A stretch of DNA of 64,000 nt, taken from Streptococcus hyointestinalis (lineage in GTDB: Bacteria > Bacillota > Bacilli > Lactobacillales > Streptococcaceae). The stretch lies in assembly GCF_900459405.1 (NCBI RefSeq), contig NZ_UHFN01000007.1, forward strand, positions 682,001 through 746,000. The letters are read 5' to 3'. Shown here piece after piece: positions 16,142 to 27,774 of the stretch (its first letter is position 1; each line of letters opens with the position of its first letter). Both the position numbers and the translations under genes were made by a program. The notes beneath the pieces are model-generated. The model was given only the letters and a program-made list of their open reading frames with translations. It searched no databases and was not told the origin of the DNA.

Positions 16142-19100
16142 ATGAAAAAATACTCAATTGGTCTTGATATTGGTACAAATAGCGTCGGTTGGGCAGTTGT
16201 GACCGATGACTATAAAGTTCCATCAAAGAAGATGAAAGTACGTGGTAATAGCGATAAGACAGCAGTTAAGAAAAACTTGTTAGGAGCGCTCTTGTTTGAT
16301 GGCGCTGATACGGCTGAGGGAACTCGCCTTAAGCGAACTGCAAGACGACGCTATACACGTCGTAAAAATCGTCTTCGATATCTTCAGGAGATTTTTGCTG
16401 AGGAGATGAACAAGGTTGATGAGAGTTTTTTTCATCGTTTGGATGAGTCCTTTTTAAAGCCAGAAGATAAGAGTAGTGAGCGTCATCCTATTTTTGCAAA
16501 TGAAGCTGAGGAAAAAGCTTATCATAAAGCCTTTCCTACGATTTATCACCTCAGAAAACACTTGGCTGACAAACAAGAAAAAGCAGATTTGCGTCTTGTT
16601 TATTTAGCGTTGGCGCATATTATTAAGTTTCGTGGGCATTTTTTGATTGAGGGGGATTTGGATGCTGAAAATACAGATGTTCAAAAGCTATTTGAAGCAT
16701 TCGTAGAAGTGTATGATAAGAGTGTAGAGGATAGTCATCTCTCTGAGATAGAGGTGGATGCGGCTGTGATTTTGACTGAAAATAGCAGTAAGTCACGCCG
16801 TTTGGAAAAGCTCATCAAACATTATCCGACAGAAAAGAAGAACAGCTTTTTTGGTAATCTTATCGCTCTATCACTCGGTTTGCAGCCCAACTTTAAAGCA
16901 AATTTCAAACTATCAGAAGATGCTAAGTTGCAGTTTTCAAAAGACAGCTATGAGGAGGATTTGGGTGAAGTGTTAGCTCAGATCGGAGATGATTTGGCTG
17001 ATGTCTTTGTGGCTGCTCAAAACCTCTATAATGCAATTTTATTGTCAGGAATTTTGACGGTAAATAATGATACAACCAAGGCAAAGGTCTCTGCCTCAAT
17101 GGTTAAGCGCTACACGGAGCACGAGGCAGACCTCGCTAAGTTGAAGTGTTTTATCAAGGAAAAAGCACCTGAAAAGTATACTGAGATTTTCAAAGATGAG
17201 AAGAAAAATGGCTATGCAGCCTACATCAAAAATCGAAAAAATAAAGGCTACACTAAAACTAGTGTGAAGCAGGATGACTTTTACAAATATCTAAAAGGCA
17301 TTCTCTCAAAACTGGATGGTAGTCAGTATTTTCTTGATAAAATCGAGCGTGATGACTTTTTGCGTAAGCAGAGAACCTTTGATAATGGAGCGATTCCGCA
17401 CCAGTTGCACTTGAAAGAGCTTCGAGCAATTTTACGCCGTCAAGCGACGTACTATCCATTTTTAGCAGAAAATCAAGACAAGATTGAAAAAATCTTCACC
17501 TTTAAAATCCCTTACTATGTTGGACCTTTAGCACGTCAGAAAGGGCGTTTTGCCTGGGCAAGCTACAGCTCTGATGAAAAAATTACGCCTTGGAACTTTG
17601 ATGAGGTGGTGGATAAGGACAAGTCTGCAGAGGACTTTATCACAAAGATGACCTCATATGACCTTTATCTGCCAGAGGAAAAGGTGCTACCAAAACACAG
17701 CTTCGTCTATGAAAAATTCACCGTTTATAATGAATTGACCAAAGTCAAATATATTGACGAGCGAGGCAAATCCATCTATTTTGATGCAAAGACTAAGAAG
17801 AGTATTTTTAATCAGGTCTTTAAAGAGGAGCGAAAAGTCACTAAAGATAAGCTGTTAAACCATTTAGACAAAGTACATCCTATACTAAGAGCTGTTGACA
17901 TAGAAGGACTTGATGAGGAAAAGAAAACCTTCAACGCCAGTCTTGGTACCTATCATGATTTAAAGAAAATCTTAAATGTAGATTTCTTAGACGACGAGGC
18001 GAATGAAGATATTATCGAAGATATCATTCATACACTGACCTTGTTTGAGGATAAACAAATGATTGATAAGCGCCTGCAAAAATACAGTCATCTGTTTACA
18101 AAGAAAGAGCTAAAACAACTAGCACGCAAGCATTACACTGGCTGGGGGAAACTGTCTCACAAGCTTATCGATGGCATTCGCAATAAAGAAACGAATAAGA
18201 CCATTCTGGATTATTTGATTGATGATGGTAGAGCTAACCGTAACTTTATGCAGCTCATCAAGGATGAACGGCTTCCTTTCAGAGAAACTATTGAAAAAGC
18301 ACAGGTCATTGATAATGTGGATAATCTCAAAGAAACCGTCAGCCAGCTGGCAGGCAGTCCTGCTATCAAAAAAGGCATTTTGCAGAGTGTGAAAATTGTC
18401 GATGAGCTGGTCAAAGTAATGGGAGGAGATTTACGCAAAGGGACAAATTTACCAGAACATATCGTCATTGAAATGGCTCGTGAAAACCAGACAACGAACA
18501 AAGGGCGTAGAAAATCGCAACAACGTTTGAAGCGTCTTCAAGATTCTTTAAAAGATTTTGGTAGTAAGATTTTAGACACGGATAAGCCGTCTTATGTGGA
18601 AGATAATATTGAAAATGACCATCTCAAAGATGATAGGCTGTTTCTTTACTATCTCCAAAATGGTAAGGACATGTACACAGGTGAAGCGCTTGATATTGAT
18701 CACCTTAGTCAATATGATATTGACCACATCATTCCGCAAGCCTTTATCAAGGATGATTCTATAGATAATCGTGTTTTGACAAGTTCAGCTAAAAACCGTG
18801 GTAAGTCAGATGATGTGCCGAGTCTTGAGGTTGTTAAGAAACAAAAGGCTTACTGGGAGCGATTACGTCGGTCAAAACTCATCTCTCAGCGCAAGTTTGA
18901 TAACTTGACAAGAGCGGAGCGTGGTGCTTTGAGTGAAAACGACAAAGCAGGCTTTATCAAACGCCAGCTGGTAGAGACTAGACAAATCACCAAACATGTC
19001 GCACAGATTTTGGATAAGCGCTTCAATACCAAGCGAGATGAGGATGACAAGGTTATCCGTGATGTTAAGATTATCACCCTTAAATCAAACTTGGTCTCTC

Positions 19101-20299
19101 AATTTAGGAAAATCAATGAGCTTTACAAAGTGCGTGAAATCAATGATTATCATCATGCACACGATGCTTACCTTAATGTCGTTGTGGGTCTTGCTCTGCT
19201 CAAAAAATATCCAAAGCTAGAACCTGAATTTGTCTATGGTGAGTATAAAAATTACAACTTACGCAAGATGATTGCAACCACCAAAGATAAAGCGACTGCT
19301 AAATCTTTCTTCTACTCTAACTTGCTGAACATCTTTAAAGAAAGGGTCGAGTATCCAGATGGCAAGATAGTAGAGCGTCCAGTTATTGAGAAATGCGAAG
19401 AAACAGGTGAAGTCGCTTGGAACAAAGAAAAAGATGTCTCAACAGTTCAAAAAGTGTTATCTTACCCACAGGTCAACATCGTGAAGAAAGTTGAAAAGCA
19501 AGCAGGTCGTTTTTCAAAAGAGTCTATTTTACCAAAGGGTGACTCTGATAAGCTCATCGCAAGAAAGACGAAGGATGTTTATTTGGACCCTAAAAAGTAT
19601 GGTGGCTTTGACAGCCCAACAATTGCCTACTCTGTCTTTGTCGTCGCTGATGTTGAAAAGGGCAAAGCTAAGAAGCTGAAAACGATTAAAACACTGGTTG
19701 GTATCTCTGTTATGGAGCGTCTTGCTTTTGAGAAAGATAAAGTTGCTTTCTTAGAGAGCAAGGGCTACAAAAATATACAAAAAGATACCTTGATTATCCT
19801 GCCTAAGTATAGCTTGTTTGCCTTTTCTTATGGGAAAAAACGTCTGTTAGCGAGTGCCGGTGAGCTGCAAAAGGGAAATGAAATGGTCTTACCACAGAAA
19901 CTTTCGACCTTGCTTTATCATGCACACCGCATTAACAATCTCAATGAGCCAAAACATTTAGAGTATGTCAAAGCTCATAAAGAAGATTTCAATCTTTTGT
20001 TATCTTATATTGAGGTATTTGCCTATAACTATATCGACGCTGAAAAGAATGTCAGCAAAATCCAGGCAGCCGCAGAAAGAATCAATGATTTTCCGATAGA
20101 AGAGATTGCATCGTCCTTTATCAATCTCCTTGGTTTGACAGCACTTGGTGCACCGGCTGATTTTACTTTCCTTGATGCGAAAATCCCACGTAAACGCTAT
20201 ACGTCAACCACAGAATGCCTCAACGCCACCCTCATCCACCAATCCATCACAGGACTGTATGAGACACGCATTGATTTGAGTCAGTTGGGGGATGTCTAA
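16142..20299 (+). CDS. cas9: Cas9, type II-A CRISPR endonuclease
   Basis: This 1385-residue protein is close to S. pyogenes Cas9 along its length. RuvC-I is [12 protein letters not shown] (Asp-9), followed by an Arg-rich bridge helix ([20 protein letters not shown]), a recognition lobe to about residue 760, and Ruv[16 protein letters not shown] (Glu-777). The HNH domain has YDIDHIIPQ (His-862) and Asn-885. RuvC-III HHAHDAY carries His-1005 and Asp-1008. The PAM-interacting end IPRKRYTST has Arg-1350 and Arg-1352, equivalent to the two arginines that read NGG in SpCas9, so NGG is predicted. All catalytic residues are intact. The stop overlaps cas1 by 1 bp. Confidence 0.99.
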   Translation: MKKYSIGLDIGTNSVGWAVVTDDYKVPSKKMKVRGNSDKTAVKKNLLGALLFDGADTAEGTRLKRTARRRYTRRKNRLRYLQEIFAEEMNKVDESFFHRLDESFLKPEDKSSERHPIFANEAEEKAYHKAFPTIYHLRKHLADKQEKADLRLVYLALAHIIKFRGHFLIEGDLDAENTDVQKLFEAFVEVYDKSVEDSHLSEIEVDAAVILTENSSKSRRLEKLIKHYPTEKKNSFFGNLIALSLGLQPNFKANFKLSEDAKLQFSKDSYEEDLGEVLAQIGDDLADVFVAAQNLYNAILLSGILTVNNDTTKAKVSASMVKRYTEHEADLAKLKCFIKEKAPEKYTEIFKDEKKNGYAAYIKNRKNKGYTKTSVKQDDFYKYLKGILSKLDGSQYFLDKIERDDFLRKQRTFDNGAIPHQLHLKELRAILRRQATYYPFLAENQDKIEKIFTFKIPYYVGPLARQKGRFAWASYSSDEKITPWNFDEVVDKDKSAEDFITKMTSYDLYLPEEKVLPKHSFVYEKFTVYNELTKVKYIDERGKSIYFDAKTKKSIFNQVFKEERKVTKDKLLNHLDKVHPILRAVDIEGLDEEKKTFNASLGTYHDLKKILNVDFLDDEANEDIIEDIIHTLTLFEDKQMIDKRLQKYSHLFTKKELKQLARKHYTGWGKLSHKLIDGIRNKETNKTILDYLIDDGRANRNFMQLIKDERLPFRETIEKAQVIDNVDNLKETVSQLAGSPAIKKGILQSVKIVDELVKVMGGDLRKGTNLPEHIVIEMARENQTTNKGRRKSQQRLKRLQDSLKDFGSKILDTDKPSYVEDNIENDHLKDDRLFLYYLQNGKDMYTGEALDIDHLSQYDIDHIIPQAFIKDDSIDNRVLTSSAKNRGKSDDVPSLEVVKKQKAYWERLRRSKLISQRKFDNLTRAERGALSENDKAGFIKRQLVETRQITKHVAQILDKRFNTKRDEDDKVIRDVKIITLKSNLVSQFRKINELYKVREINDYHHAHDAYLNVVVGLALLKKYPKLEPEFVYGEYKNYNLRKMIATTKDKATAKSFFYSNLLNIFKERVEYPDGKIVERPVIEKCEETGEVAWNKEKDVSTVQKVLSYPQVNIVKKVEKQAGRFSKESILPKGDSDKLIARKTKDVYLDPKKYGGFDSPTIAYSVFVVADVEKGKAKKLKTIKTLVGISVMERLAFEKDKVAFLESKGYKNIQKDTLIILPKYSLFAFSYGKKRLLASAGELQKGNEMVLPQKLSTLLYHAHRINNLNEPKHLEYVKAHKEDFNLLLSYIEVFAYNYIDAEKNVSKIQAAAERINDFPIEEIASSFINLLGLTALGAPADFTFLDAKIPRKRYTSTTECLNATLIHQSITGLYETRIDLSQLGDV

Positions 20300-21165
20300 T
20301 GGGTTGGCGAACGATTGTGGTAAATACCCACTCAAAGCTCTCTTATAAGAACAATCATCTTATTTTCAAGAATGCTCATCAAACGGAGATGATTCATCTC
20401 TCAGAGATTGATGTTTTGCTGCTTGAGACAACAGATATTGTGCTGACGACTATGCTCATAAAGCGTTTGGTGGATGAAAATATTTTGGTGATTTTCTGTG
20501 ATGACAAGCGCCTGCCGACAGCTATGCTCATGCCCTTTTATGGGCGGCACGACTCGAGCTTACAGCTGTCTCGGCAGATTGCTTGGGATGAGACGGTCAA
20601 GGCAGAAGTGTGGACAGATATCATTTCACAAAAGATACTCAATCAGAGCCTTTACTTGGGTGAGTGTGGTTTTTATGAAAAATCGCAGGCAATTATGGAC
20701 TTGTATCAGGGATTAGAGCTGTTTGACCCTAGCAACCGTGAAGGGCATTCTGCACGAATTTATTTTAATAGGCTTTTTGGGAATGACTTTAGTCGTGACT
20801 TGGACTGTCCTATCAACGCTGGTCTCGACTATGGCTATACGCTGTTAATGAGTATGTTTGCTCGTGAGGTGGTTATCACTGGTTGTATGACGCAGTTTGG
20901 GCTGAAGCACGCCAATCAGTTTAACCAGTTTAATCTTGCTAGTGACATCATGGAGCCTTTTCGTCCTATTGTAGACCGTATCATCTATGAGAATCGTGAC
21001 GCTAGTTTTGTCAAAATGAAACGTGAGCTCTTTACCATGTTTTCAGAGACTTATGCTTATAAGAACAAGGAGATGTATTTGACAAATATTGTCAGTGACT
21101 ATACCAAAAAGGTCATTAAGGCGTTGAATAATGGTGGAAAAGGAGTTCCTGAATTTAGGATATGA
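20299..21165 (+). CDS. cas1: Cas1, spacer-integration nuclease (type II)
   Basis: This 288-residue Cas1 carries the active-site trio Glu-148 ([11 protein letters not shown]), His-204 ([10 protein letters not shown]) and Glu-219 (SDIMEPFRP), matching the type II-A pattern. It acts with Cas2, Csn2 and Cas9 to insert new spacers at the leader end. ATG 20299 overlaps the cas9 stop (TAATG) and its own stop overlaps cas2 by 4 bp, so the four genes form one operon. Confidence 0.98.
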   Translation: MGWRTIVVNTHSKLSYKNNHLIFKNAHQTEMIHLSEIDVLLLETTDIVLTTMLIKRLVDENILVIFCDDKRLPTAMLMPFYGRHDSSLQLSRQIAWDETVKAEVWTDIISQKILNQSLYLGECGFYEKSQAIMDLYQGLELFDPSNREGHSARIYFNRLFGNDFSRDLDCPINAGLDYGYTLLMSMFAREVVITGCMTQFGLKHANQFNQFNLASDIMEPFRPIVDRIIYENRDASFVKMKRELFTMFSETYAYKNKEMYLTNIVSDYTKKVIKALNNGGKGVPEFRI

Positions 21166-21506
21166 GTTATCGATATATGCGAATGATTTTGATGTTTGAT
21201 ATGCCGACAGATACTGCCGAGGAGAGAAAAGCCTACCGGAAATTTAGAAAATTTTTGCTCAACGAGGGCTTCATAATGCACCAATTTTCGATTTACAGTA
21301 AGTTGCTGCTCAATAACACCGCAAATAAAGCTATGGTTGACCGCTTGCAGGAAAATAATCCTAAAAAAGGCAGTATTACGCTTCTTACGGTGACTGAAAA
21401 GCAGTTTTCTCGAATGATTTATCTCAATGGTGACAAGGACACAAGTGTCGCCAACTCGGATGAACGAGTGGTTTTTCTAGGGGAGACTTATGATGTTGAA
21501 GATTAA
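21162..21506 (+). CDS. cas2: Cas2
   Basis: This 114-residue ferredoxin-fold protein has the N-terminal strand [20 protein letters not shown] with the conserved Asp, then [20 protein letters not shown]. Cas2 bridges two Cas1 dimers in the integration complex. The gene is coupled to cas1 by a 4-bp overlap and overlaps csn2 by 17 bp. Confidence 0.97.
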   Translation: MSYRYMRMILMFDMPTDTAEERKAYRKFRKFLLNEGFIMHQFSIYSKLLLNNTANKAMVDRLQENNPKKGSITLLTVTEKQFSRMIYLNGDKDTSVANSDERVVFLGETYDVED

Positions 21507-22158
21507 TTTTCCCATACTAGACGAGCCCTTGGCTTTAGCGCAAGAGACTGTTTTAGTCGTAGAGGATGTTACCGTGTTTTCTTCTTTGGTTAAGCATTTT
21601 TATCAGTATCAGGAGGACGACGAACTCAAACTTTATGATGAAAAGATGAAGTCACTAAAAGCGTCTGAGCTTATGCTGGTGACGGATATTTTAGGGTATG
21701 ATGTCAATGCACCTGCCATGCTAAAGCTTATCCACGCTGATCTTGAAGAGCAGTTGAATGCTAAGCCAGAAGTCAAATCAATGATTGAAAAGTTGGCATC
21801 AACGATTACAGAGTTGATTTCCTTTGAGTGCTTGGAAAATGAGTTGGACTTGGAATACGATGAAATCACCGTTTTAGAGCTCATCAAGGCGCTGGGCGTC
21901 AAGGTTGAGACAGCAAGTGATAGCATTTTTGAAAAATGCTTTGAAATCTTGCAAACCTATCATTATTTGAGTAAGAAAAAGCTCTTAGTTTTTGTCAATA
22001 TTGGTGCTTATTTGACCAAAGACGAGGTGGAAAAAGTAATTGAGTACATTTGCCTGTCTCATCAGACGGTACTTTTCATTGAACCACGACGACTATACGA
22101 CTTTCCGCAGTATGTGCTGGATGAAGATTATTTCTTATCTTCTGAAAACATGCTATAA
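21490..22158 (+). CDS. csn2: Csn2, DNA-end-binding adaptation protein (short form)
   Basis: This 222-residue protein is the short Csn2 type that forms a ring on double-stranded DNA ends during spacer uptake. [20 protein letters not shown] is the family N-terminus. GGGGAG precedes ATG 21490; a second ATG follows immediately at 21493. Its presence defines subtype II-A. The stop codon is inside the TGCTATAAT box that probably drives the array. Confidence 0.95.
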   Translation: MMLKINFPILDEPLALAQETVLVVEDVTVFSSLVKHFYQYQEDDELKLYDEKMKSLKASELMLVTDILGYDVNAPAMLKLIHADLEEQLNAKPEVKSMIEKLASTITELISFECLENELDLEYDEITVLELIKALGVKVETASDSIFEKCFEILQTYHYLSKKKLLVFVNIGAYLTKDEVEKVIEYICLSHQTVLFIEPRRLYDFPQYVLDEDYFLSSENML

Positions 22159-22249
22159 TGAGAGAAACAACTGGAGCCATTTGAAACTGAAATCTAGCTG
22201 AGATGAACGGCGCGATTACGAAATGTCGGGACAAAAATTGGTCCACGAG
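22151..22249 (+). promoter_or_regulatory. CRISPR leader and array promoter
   Basis: TGCTATAAT (22151-22159) overlaps the csn2 stop; transcription would start near 22166 and run through 84 bp of leader into the array. The leader ends GGTCCACGAG next to repeat 1, close to the CTACGAG leader-anchoring end of S. pyogenes type II-A, where Cas1-Cas2 inserts spacers. Confidence 0.75.
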
Positions 22250-25200
22250 GTTTTAGAGCTGTGCTGTTTCGAATGGTCCCAAAACAATCTAGCTTATTAT
22301 AGTGATTATTGAAAAGTTTTAGAGCTGTGCTGTTTCGAATGGTCCCAAAACTAAAGTTTATATATTTTACAGTCTGACGGCGTTTTAGAGCTGTGCTGTT
22401 TCGAATGGTCCCAAAACCGCAAAGTTCGTTATATAGTGTTTCAAGTGGTTTTAGAGCTGTGCTGTTTCGAATGGTCCCAAAACAAACAAAATCGCTGAAC
22501 TTAACGCAATGTTGTTTTAGAGCTGTGCTGTTTCGAATGGTCCCAAAACGCAACATGTATATCATCTGCGCCGCTAATAGTTTTAGAGCTGTGCTGTTTC
22601 GAATGGTCCCAAAACTGCCAAAGACCTCTGCATTGCCACAGACCCGTTTTAGAGCTGTGCTGTTTCGAATGGTCCCAAAACAGACGCTTTACAGGATAAG
22701 CTTGCGAAGCGGTTTTAGAGCTGTGCTGTTTCGAATGGTCCCAAAACTTTGTGATGTTCTGCGTTATCCACGGGTATGTTTTAGAGCTGTGCTGTTTCGA
22801 ATGGTCCCAAAACCAGCCTTGAAAGAACAAATTTTCAAGGACAGTTTTAGAGCTGTGCTGTTTCGAATGGTCCCAAAACGGGCTATGTAGTCATAATAAG
22901 ATGGTGCGTGTTTTAGAGCTGTGCTGTTTCGAATGGTCCCAAAACGTGGCGATGGAAAAAGTTTTAACTATATAGGTTTTAGAGCTGTGCTGTTTCGAAT
23001 GGTCCCAAAACCGTTGTTGTTCCCTCGTACCCGATTGTCAAGTTTTAGAGCTGTGCTGTTTCGAATGGTCCCAAAACGTGCTAGGTAGTCGTAGTAGCTT
23101 GGGGCGTGTTTTAGAGCTGTGCTGTTTCGAATGGTCCCAAAACCTCAAAATATGATGACGCTGACAAGCTTTTAGTTTTAGAGCTGTGCTGTTTCGAATG
23201 GTCCCAAAACACTAGGTTTTGCGGACATTATGAAAGAGCTGTTTTAGAGCTGTGCTGTTTCGAATGGTCCCAAAACCTTACGTTTTAGTTGATGACGAGG
23301 AGTTAGGTTTTAGAGCTGTGCTGTTTCGAATGGTCCCAAAACGGTGGTTCGAAAGTTAGAACGGTATCAGCAGTTTTAGAGCTGTGCTGTTTCGAATGGT
23401 CCCAAAACTTCTACAGACGTTGCTAAAATGCAAGCTTAGTTTTAGAGCTGTGCTGTTTCGAATGGTCCCAAAACGTCACCGCTTTTTATTTGGCTCGCTT
23501 CTGTGTTTTAGAGCTGTGCTGTTTCGAATGGTCCCAAAACTGACTTCCTCGCAAAAGAAGAAGACTTTATGTTTTAGAGCTGTGCTGTTTCGAATGGTCC
23601 CAAAACAAGCCCAGTGCTTTGTTCATCATCTTGTCAGTTTTAGAGCTGTGCTGTTTCGAATGGTCCCAAAACCGACTGACTCACAAGTCAATGCGTGGAT
23701 GAGTTTTAGAGCTGTGCTGTTTCGAATGGTCCCAAAACCTTTTCAAGCGCTTTGAGTTGACTGTTGCTGTTTTAGAGCTGTGCTGTTTCGAATGGTCCCA
23801 AAACCGTTTGCGCATTTCCTCTAACTGTTTAGCTGTTTTAGAGCTGTGCTGTTTCGAATGGTCCCAAAACATAATTCTCTTAAAATCGAGAGACTCTATG
23901 GTTTTAGAGCTGTGCTGTTTCGAATGGTCCCAAAACTGGGGTAATGCTATCAAGTATATGTTGCGCGTTTTAGAGCTGTGCTGTTTCGAATGGTCCCAAA
24001 ACAGGCTACTGTACCATTACTAGCCACCCTCAGTTTTAGAGCTGTGCTGTTTCGAATGGTCCCAAAACAACAACACAAAAAACATGCTACTATGCTGAGT
24101 TTTAGAGCTGTGCTGTTTCGAATGGTCCCAAAACTGAAAGTAGCCCCTCCCAAGACAACAACACGTTTTAGAGCTGTGCTGTTTCGAATGGTCCCAAAAC
24201 AAATCTTTTATGGCAATACGCACCGGACTTGTTTTAGAGCTGTGCTGTTTCGAATGGTCCCAAAACCGGAACTGTCAAAAGGTGGTGAATATTTAAGTTT
24301 TAGAGCTGTGCTGTTTCGAATGGTCCCAAAACGCTGGCAATATCGGGCTATCAAAGTTCACGGTTTTAGAGCTGTGCTGTTTCGAATGGTCCCAAAACAA
24401 AGCAAATGAAAATATATATTTAACAGCAGTTTTAGAGCTGTGCTGTTTCGAATGGTCCCAAAACAAATACAGCACAAATTGCCGTCTATAAAGAGTTTTA
24501 GAGCTGTGCTGTTTCGAATGGTCCCAAAACTTTCTCTTTGTGTTGGTTGCCATTCTTTAGGTTTTAGAGCTGTGCTGTTTCGAATGGTCCCAAAACTGGT
24601 TCTTTTGAGTTAGTGAAAGAACCGTCGTTTTAGAGCTGTGCTGTTTCGAATGGTCCCAAAACTTTCTCTTTGTGTTGGTTGCCATTCTTTAGGTTTTAGA
24701 GCTGTGCTGTTTCGAATGGTCCCAAAACTTATTGCTTCCGCTGTTGTTATCTTGGGTGGTTTTAGAGCTGTGCTGTTTCGAATGGTCCCAAAACATCTTG
24801 ATTGGGAATCGTACCTTTAAACCAGTTTTAGAGCTGTGCTGTTTCGAATGGTCCCAAAACCTAATGGCGACTCTAAACTGTCAAAACAAGGTTTTAGAGC
24901 TGTGCTGTTTCGAATGGTCCCAAAACTTCTATAGAACAAGATTTAAGCGGAAAAGTGTTTTAGAGCTGTGCTGTTTCGAATGGTCCCAAAACAAATAATA
25001 ACACGCAAACCATCAAGAGAATGTTTTAGAGCTGTGCTGTTTCGAATGGTCCCAAAACGCTACGCTACCAGCTTTTGGCTTGCTCATAGTTTTAGAGCTG
25101 TGCTGTTTCGAATGGTCCCAAAACATGACGTGACAGAAAAGCGTTTACTGATTAGTTTTAGAGCTGTGCTGTTTCGAATGGTCCCAAAACTAGTATAGAG

Positions 25201-27566
25201 CAAGACCTTTCGGGAAAAGTGTTTTAGAGCTGTGCTGTTTCGAATGGTCCCAAAACTTTTTGTAGCGTTTCTTGGTTGATTGCAATGTTTTAGAGCTGTG
25301 CTGTTTCGAATGGTCCCAAAACCGTTGTAGAATGGTTCTTTTAGCATGTCTTGTTTTAGAGCTGTGCTGTTTCGAATGGTCCCAAAACACCTCGTTTCTT
25401 AAAATATTTTGATTCATAGTTTTAGAGCTGTGCTGTTTCGAATGGTCCCAAAACAACGCTCAGCGCTTTGCCTTTGCAACGCTTGTTTTAGAGCTGTGCT
25501 GTTTCGAATGGTCCCAAAACCATCCAAAAACCCAAATGTCTCACCCGCATGTTTTAGAGCTGTGCTGTTTCGAATGGTCCCAAAACCGTTTTTGGGATTT
25601 CAATAGAACCGCCCCTGTTTTAGAGCTGTGCTGTTTCGAATGGTCCCAAAACAAACTTGCTATGGCAATACGCACCCGACCTGTTTTAGAGCTGTGCTGT
25701 TTCGAATGGTCCCAAAACTTAGTATAGTGTTTTAACTGTAACTCTTTTGTTTTAGAGCTGTGCTGTTTCGAATGGTCCCAAAACTCAAGCCCCTTATTAT
25801 TCAAAAACCAGTCAGTTTTAGAGCTGTGCTGTTTCGAATGGTCCCAAAACCGATGAGTTGATGGAAAAAGCTCTAAAATTGTTTTAGAGCTGTGCTGTTT
25901 CGAATGGTCCCAAAACCATCAGCGACTGCTGACCCTAACGGCTCATGTTTTAGAGCTGTGCTGTTTCGAATGGTCCCAAAACAGCTCAAGGAGCTGTTTT
26001 ACAATACGAAAAGTTTTAGAGCTGTGCTGTTTCGAATGGTCCCAAAACTCAGCTGTGCCCGTGGTATCTGATAACGTTGTTTTAGAGCTGTGCTGTTTCG
26101 AATGGTCCCAAAACTCGACTTGATTCCGTTTGGCGCTAACAATCGTTTTAGAGCTGTGCTGTTTCGAATGGTCCCAAAACTGTCTGAACTAAAGTTTGTA
26201 ACGCCTAACTGTTTTAGAGCTGTGCTGTTTCGAATGGTCCCAAAACTCAAAGCCCCACTTATCAAGCTCCTGCTTTGTTTTAGAGCTGTGCTGTTTCGAA
26301 TGGTCCCAAAACCATAGCCATACTCTGACTTGTCCCAACGCAGTTTTAGAGCTGTGCTGTTTCGAATGGTCCCAAAACTTCCTTGATTTCCACGTACTTT
26401 TGACCCTTGTTTTAGAGCTGTGCTGTTTCGAATGGTCCCAAAACTTTTGGGGCTACTAATTACTGGCACAGTGCGTTTTAGAGCTGTGCTGTTTCGAATG
26501 GTCCCAAAACCGCTAGAGAGGAAGGAGGTGAGGTCTGTTTGTTTTAGAGCTGTGCTGTTTCGAATGGTCCCAAAACCTCTAAAAGTTCACTTAATTCTAA
26601 GTATTTGTTTTAGAGCTGTGCTGTTTCGAATGGTCCCAAAACAAACGGTGAGACATTACTTTTTGTCAATCGGTTTTAGAGCTGTGCTGTTTCGAATGGT
26701 CCCAAAACTTCCACAAATTCATATGCTGTAAACCATACGTTTTAGAGCTGTGCTGTTTCGAATGGTCCCAAAACTATCCTCTCTAGTGCCTTGATGAACG
26801 GTTTGTTTTAGAGCTGTGCTGTTTCGAATGGTCCCAAAACAAGAGATGCTAAGGCTGGGACAGGAAATTAGTTTTAGAGCTGTGCTGTTTCGAATGGTCC
26901 CAAAACCTAAACACAATAAAATGTCACAGCGTGAGTGTTTTAGAGCTGTGCTGTTTCGAATGGTCCCAAAACATCAAGGTTGTCGCTAGTCACCGCATGC
27001 GCGTTTTAGAGCTGTGCTGTTTCGAATGGTCCCAAAACAGGACTTCCATTTGTGCGTCGTCCAAGTCGGTTTTAGAGCTGTGCTGTTTCGAATGGTCCCA
27101 AAACGCAATATTCGATTTTATCAGCGATATACTTGTTTTAGAGCTGTGCTGTTTCGAATGGTCCCAAAACTCCTAAGGTCTATACACAGGGTTTTGTCAG
27201 GTTTTAGAGCTGTGCTGTTTCGAATGGTCCCAAAACAATTTTTGAGGTTTTTAAGGGGTGTCATGAGTTTTAGAGCTGTGCTGTTTCGAATGGTCCCAAA
27301 ACTGCAGAAGATGATAGCGCCTTATGTCTTTCGTTTTAGAGCTGTGCTGTTTCGAATGGTCCCAAAACTGAGAACGAAGGCATTACAACAATGCTTGAGT
27401 TTTAGAGCTGTGCTGTTTCGAATGGTCCCAAAACTAGGTGCGCTATTGACAAGGCTTTAGTGCAGTTTTAGAGCTGTGCTGTTTCGAATGGTCCCAAAAC
27501 CCAGAGCTGGCACTAGACCTTGACAACCTTGTTTTAGAGCTGTGCTGTTTCGAATGGTTCTAACAT
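22250..27566 (+). CRISPR. main type II-A array: 81 repeats, 80 spacers
   Basis: The 36-nt repeat runs from GTTTTAGAGCTGTGCTGTTT to CGAATGGTCCCAAAAC. The period is 66 nt with 30-nt spacers; the spacer at 23144-23174 is 31 nt and shifts all later units by one base. Stepping from 22250 in 66-nt units with that shift lands exactly on 27531, the 81st repeat, whose last eight bases are degenerate (TCTAACAT), as expected at the trailer end. Spacer 35 and spacer 37 are identical, giving 79 distinct spacers. Long ORFs on both strands here are artefacts of the repeat. Confidence 0.98.
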
Positions 27567-27711
27567 GAGCTATTTTGCTCTTGCAAGCTTAGCATGGTTT
27601 TAGAGTTGTATTGCTTCGAATGGTCCTTAAATTCGAATGGTCCTTAAAATAGAGATCTTATGTTATAATAGAGTTAAGTTTTAGAGCGGAGCTATTTTAA
27701 TGGCTTCAATG
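27567..27711 (+). repeat. decayed trailer repeats after the main array
   Basis: A 30-base spacer-sized stretch (27567-27596) is followed by an eroded repeat at 27597-27632 (GTTTTAGAGTTGTATTGCTT...). TTCGAATGGTCCTTAAA is then duplicated in tandem (27615-27631 and 27632-27648). A third, heavily changed remnant begins near 27678 (GTTTTAGAGCGGAGCTATTT). These mark an older, longer array. Confidence 0.8.
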
Positions 27712-27774
27712 TAAAGTGTACTTATTACGGACGTATAGGTATACTGTTAGTAATAGCTAATAAAGGAAATACGT

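Noticed and set aside
22194..27460. Many ORFs of 60-165 codons on both strands across the array, with repeats such as FRAVLFRMVPK or FWDHSKQHSSKT
   Set aside because: They are translations of the 36-nt repeat and 30-nt spacers; the 66-nt period is a multiple of three, so frames stay open by chance.
22250..27566. Self-targeting spacers against genes in this window
   Set aside because: None was noticed by eye, but a full search was not possible, so this is not claimed either way.
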